From assembly GCA_023091735.1 (NCBI GenBank), contig JALKBU010000909.1, forward strand, positions 1-21,076: a DNA stretch of 21,076 nucleotides, written 5' to 3'. This DNA is from Trichomonas tenax (Eukaryota > Parabasalia > Trichomonadida > Trichomonadidae). The notes below the pieces were generated by a model that saw only the letters and a list, made by a program, of their open reading frames with translations, was not told where the DNA came from and ran no database searches. Position numbers and translations under genes: made by a program. Shown piece after piece: positions 18,072 to 21,076 of this stretch (positions are counted from its first letter, which is position 1; every line of letters begins with the position of its first letter).

Positions 18072-19130
18072 ATGTCTTCTCAGTCACGCTATCAACAAAG
18101 AATCAAAGAAACGATTCAAAAAGGTACACTAGAGGATTTCAAAGCCCTTAAGATCAGTAAGAACGAAATTAACTCGAAATTGCTTCCAACAGAAAATATT
18201 ATTCCAATTCCATACTATAACAAGCGTGATTCTTATTTTTGTCCGAAAGAACCAACACCACTAATGCTTGCAGTCTTATGCGAAAGAGATGATATCGTTA
18301 AATACATTTTAGATGAACTCGATCCACAGCTTGATATCAAATCAAGTGGCTTTAACGCATTCCACTTGAGTGTTTTGACAAAGGACGTCAAGTGTTTTAA
18401 ACTTTTATACACTTGTGAATATTATCAAGAACATATTGCAGAGCCAATCGAGATTCCGGCACAAAATAAGAAAGAATATGAAACAATTATTTTGCACCCA
18501 GCAGTTTCCAGCGGAAATAATTACGCTATTCTTGCTTTATTATCGAATCCACCTAAAATCGTTTATCCATACAAAAATAAGGGCAATGAAAATGTCCAAT
18601 ATCAGCCATGCAATCCTGACGCTATATCACAAACAGGATCAACTCCTCTTAAAATTGCAGTCCACACACGAAATACAGATATAGTTTGCATTCTCAAGAG
18701 TTTTGGAGCAAACAATGATTTGCCTCCTGAGTGCAGTGCTATGGAATACTTAAATCAGCAAATTGAAACAATGAAAAATTCAAACTCAATTTCGAAAGAT
18801 AAATACCTCGAACAATACTACAAGATCAGAGACTATATGGGAGAGAAATCATTGCGAGCTGATTTGATGAAAATCAAAGCTGACTGCGGATTTCAAGATC
18901 CATATCAGGAATCTGATGATGATCTTGAAGAAGAATCAAATGAAGATGATGATTCGCTTGATGGTGATGATGATTCGAGCAATACAAAACCAGTTACTAA
19001 AACAATTGTACAAAATACTGAAGCTCATAATTGCGGTTATAAAAACTGTCAGCATCCTGGTGTGTTCTATAATTCAGAGGACGGCTTGTATTATTGTATT
19101 ATCTGTTATCCAAAAGTTACTCGACATTGA
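18072..19130 (+). CDS. Ankyrin-repeat protein with acidic stretch and C-terminal Cys/His cluster
   Basis: A 352-residue protein. Ankyrin-like units are visible at about 62-85 (TPLMLAVLCERDDIVKYIL), 93-113 (FNAFHLSVLTKDVKCFKLL), 141-158 (LHPAVSSGNNYAILALL) and 190-213 (STPLKIAVHTRNTDIVCILK then FGAN). The first and last are the best matches. A helical linker is followed by an Asp/Glu/Ser-rich stretch (about 279-303). The last 32 residues hold Cys 321, Cys 326, His 328, Cys 342 and Cys 345, ending CIICYPKVTRH, a spacing that could bind zinc. Ankyrin units bind partner proteins; the partner is unknown. Trichomonads carry very large ankyrin families, but this Cys/His tail is not one I can name. 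The start is the first ATG of the frame. Confidence 0.8.
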   Translation: MSSQSRYQQRIKETIQKGTLEDFKALKISKNEINSKLLPTENIIPIPYYNKRDSYFCPKEPTPLMLAVLCERDDIVKYILDELDPQLDIKSSGFNAFHLSVLTKDVKCFKLLYTCEYYQEHIAEPIEIPAQNKKEYETIILHPAVSSGNNYAILALLSNPPKIVYPYKNKGNENVQYQPCNPDAISQTGSTPLKIAVHTRNTDIVCILKSFGANNDLPPECSAMEYLNQQIETMKNSNSISKDKYLEQYYKIRDYMGEKSLRADLMKIKADCGFQDPYQESDDDLEEESNEDDDSLDGDDDSSNTKPVTKTIVQNTEAHNCGYKNCQHPGVFYNSEDGLYYCIICYPKVTRH

Positions 19131-19549
19131 TAATTTTCTTTAAATAACATTGTTCTCGTCCAAAACACTATACTAAATATTTCCATTCTTATATTATATA
19201 CTAAATCATCTTTTATGAAAGATAATAATGAAGAATCAAAATGAAATATAATATCTTTTGTATTCATTCTGTGTTGTTGTAGTTAAAGATTATTGAAATC
19301 AATTACAAAGCGTTTAAGCACCACTCCTGTTTTTTGCTAAACATATTTTTTTTATAATGAACAATTTAACGAGAAATATAGCATCAAAACTAAATTTTTA
19401 TACACCATACCTTCATAATATAATTATGAATGCCAACTGCTGTGTTTTGTTGTGGTTTGACATGTTTCGTAGTTTTGTATTTTCAAAATTTATAATCTGA
19501 CAGTGTCAAATTCCATTCTCTGACAGTCAAAAAATATCGTTACATAAGG
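19131..19549. other. Intergenic region, no gene recognised
   Basis: AT-rich sequence after the ankyrin gene. It contains two tctgacag(t) elements near 19497 and 19520 and no open frame of interest. It leads into the large inverted-repeat structure. Confidence 0.55.
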
Positions 19550-20039
19550 CAGATTTTTTTCGATCGAAAAGTGAAAAAACTTTCAAGTAACTCGATTTGA
19601 AAATAAATTCTATTAATATATATCACATATAAATTCATTAACCACTTTAATATTATATTGTTATCGCTCAAAATATAAATGCATGAAAAAAATTTCGTGC
19701 ATTTTGAAGTCTTATATTAATATTTTGATTTATCATCATAATGTTGATCTTAATCGATTAAAATTATATGATTATAAAATTGCCACGAAAAAAATGGCGC
19801 GGTTTTTCAAACGATGGAAAAGTGTCATAAATGTGCATCCAAGATAAACAATTAGAATCAAGCTTTAAAATATTTTAGCTAGTAAGAAGCACTACCACTA
19901 CTAGGCTAAAATGTTGCTATATTGATGTTGTAGTCTAATTGGGGAATTTGCAATGCCATCTGCTCTCTACAGCAATGCTATGAATTGATCATTTTTGATG
20001 ATAGGAATTAACGGATATTTATAAATCGTAAATTGCTTT

Positions 20040-20104
20040 AGTTGTCTAATAACATGACAAACATTTGCTCACCGGCAATCTGTTTGTCATGCTATTAGAC
20101 AGCT
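20040..20104. repeat. Hairpin 1 inside the foldback element
   Basis: Arms tgtctaataacatgacaaac (20043-20062) and its complement at 20082-20101 pair at 19 of 20 positions, and the pairing extends weakly outward. The loop is 19 bases. It is separate from the long outer arms. Confidence 0.85.
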
Positions 20105-20149
20105 CAAGCGAGTATTGTAAATCGATGAATGAAATATTTTGATTCATGG

Positions 20150-20220
20150 CATTTTCTACGAGTCTCTGAGGTTGCTAGGGCATCCTATGTTTTAGCAACC
20201 TCAGAGACTTGTAGAAAATG
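20150..20220. repeat. Hairpin 2 inside the foldback element
   Basis: Arms at 20150-20177 and 20193-20220 are complementary at 27 of 28 positions (they begin cattttctac and end ggttgcta). The loop is only 15 bases. An RNA made across it would form a stable stem; nothing shows that it is transcribed. Confidence 0.9.
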
Positions 20221-20599
20221 TAGGTTTGAAAAGAGTGTCGAATGAGTTATAACTGGGCGAATTTCGATGGCAACAACAGTCAATAAGCCAATTTCTCGCG
20301 GGCAAATTAATGACACTTTTCCAGCGTTTGAAAAATATCGCCATTTTTTTCGCTGCAATTTTATAATCATATAATTTTAATCGATTAAGATCAACATTAT
20401 GATGATAAATCAAAATATTAATATAAGACTTCAAAATGCACGAAATTTTTTTCATGCATTTATATTTTGAGCGATAACAATAATATTAAAGTGGTTAATG
20501 AATTTATATGTGATATATTAATAGAATTTATTTTCAAATCGAGTTACTTGAAAGTTTTTTCATTTTTGATCGTAAAAATCTGTTGAATTTTTTCCCCGT

Positions 20600-20690
20600 T
20601 GACTTTTTTGAGTTTTGGGATTTTTAACGAGTAAACCCCCCTATAGATCAGATCTGATAAACATTTTCGTGCTTTTCAGGGGTGCTGAGT
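20600..20690 (+). repeat. Dispersed repeat, copy 2 (direct, diverged)
   Basis: The segment ttttgagttttgggattttt, then aacgagtaaacc, gatctgataaacatttt and cgtgctttt parallels 12700-12795 in order and orientation. It begins just outside the right arm of the foldback element. Confidence 0.65.
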
Positions 20691-20949
20691 ATGTTTATAG
20701 CATTTGCTTGTCTATTTAAAGTTAACTTGATAATCTCCATGCCTCCATGAGATTTCAGCGAATTTTGACATGTAAAATAACCAAAATTTGAAATATTCGA
20801 CACTTATTATCTGATATTTGTCATGTAAAGTCGAAAATTTGATATGTAATGTTACCAATGAGCAAATTAGATGTGAATTTGAGATAGCACAATGCTATGT
20901 ATGCTCGATGTATGGGCAAAGGAATGCCGTTTGACTCCCGCGCGTAGCG
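20691..20949. other. Intergenic sequence before the right-hand 127-bp repeat
   Basis: No gene seen. It contains motifs of the GACATGTAAAGTC type (tttgacatgtaaaa near 20763 and gtcatgtaaagtcgaaaa at 20820-20837) and a GC-rich bit, cccgcgcgtagcg, next to the repeat. Confidence 0.5.
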
Positions 20950-21076
20950 TTTTTTTCTTTTCTATTTTTTGATTTTTCTAGGGGAACTCTTGCAAAAATA
21001 AGCGAGCGAACGCTATAATAGTGAGATGTATTTGTTATAATCATCAAAGAGATTCATAACAGAAGCCCATTAATGA
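20950..21076 (+). repeat. 127-bp repeat, copy 2 (cut by the window edge)
   Basis: Identical to the reverse complement of 12875-13001. The match continues to the last base of the window, so the true repeat may be longer. Identity ends at the T-rich boundary at 20950. Confidence 0.9.

Larger units (their letters stand above)
19550..20582. mobile_element. Foldback-like element with about 280-bp inverted arms
   Basis: The left arm (about 19550-19834) and the right arm (about 20303-20582) are reverse complements at about 95% identity by eye, with a few 1-2 base gaps. They start with cagattttt at both outer ends. About 470 bases lie between them and contain two further hairpins (entered separately). 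Each arm carries the same inward-reading frame starting MKKISCILKSYIN, 54 residues on the left and up to 84 on the right. No transposase is recognisable and no clear target-site duplication was seen at the ends. It fits a foldback/MITE-type non-autonomous transposon or a head-to-head duplication of one repeat. Confidence 0.75.

Noticed and set aside
12875..21076. Whole 8-kb span between the inverted 127-bp repeats as one large transposon (Maverick type)
   Set aside because: No polymerase, integrase, capsid or packaging gene lies between them, only host-like genes and repeats.

Overview
The window looks like nuclear DNA of a parabasalid protist, most likely a trichomonad (Trichomonas or Tritrichomonas type). 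This is an inference. It rests on AT-rich intergenic DNA, long intronless genes, initiator-like TCA(T/C)-type motifs 5-25 bases upstream of several start codons, and the gene families present (very large BEACH-type protein, CK1-type kinase, USP-type deubiquitinase, BTB-like and ankyrin proteins). The species cannot be fixed from sequence alone. No intron with the trichomonad GTATGT...ACTAACACACAG consensus was noticed.

Left half (1-12260). About 1.5 kb of AT-rich non-coding DNA is followed by a 2237-residue BEACH-family protein (1521-8234, +). It keeps the family layout (helical N-terminal region, concanavalin-like insert, PH-like domain, BEACH, beta-propeller-like tail), but its BEACH domain is degenerate and internally shortened. 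It converges on an unrecognised minus-strand gene (9180-8282) that is split by a -1 frame change. Next comes a spacer with a 109-bp tandem repeat, then a USP4/11/15-type deubiquitinase (12260-9891, -). Its DUSP domain is intact, but the position expected for its start codon reads ATA instead of ATG.

Middle (12261-13712). This is a repeat-rich zone. It holds one copy of a 127-bp repeat that is present again, inverted and identical, at the right edge of the window. The repeat directly abuts a truncated and frameshifted minus-strand gene remnant. A small ORF with a C-terminal membrane segment lies divergent to that remnant.

Right half (14088-19130). This part holds a CK1-type protein kinase (+), a BTB-like/coiled-coil protein with a Lys/Pro/Gln-rich tail (-), and an ankyrin protein (+) ending in an acidic stretch and a Cys/His cluster that could bind zinc.

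Right end (19131-21076). No host gene was found. There is a roughly 1-kb inverted-repeat structure with about 280-bp arms at about 95% identity by eye, and two further near-perfect hairpins in its centre. It is followed by a diverged direct copy of a segment also seen near 12.7 kb, and by the second 127-bp repeat, which runs into the window edge.

The genes look like independent eukaryotic transcription units (membrane trafficking, deubiquitination, signalling, scaffolding). Nothing indicates a gene cluster acting as one system. The most unusual content is the shortened BEACH domain, the lost start codon and frame break in two neighbouring genes, and the nested inverted-repeat structures.
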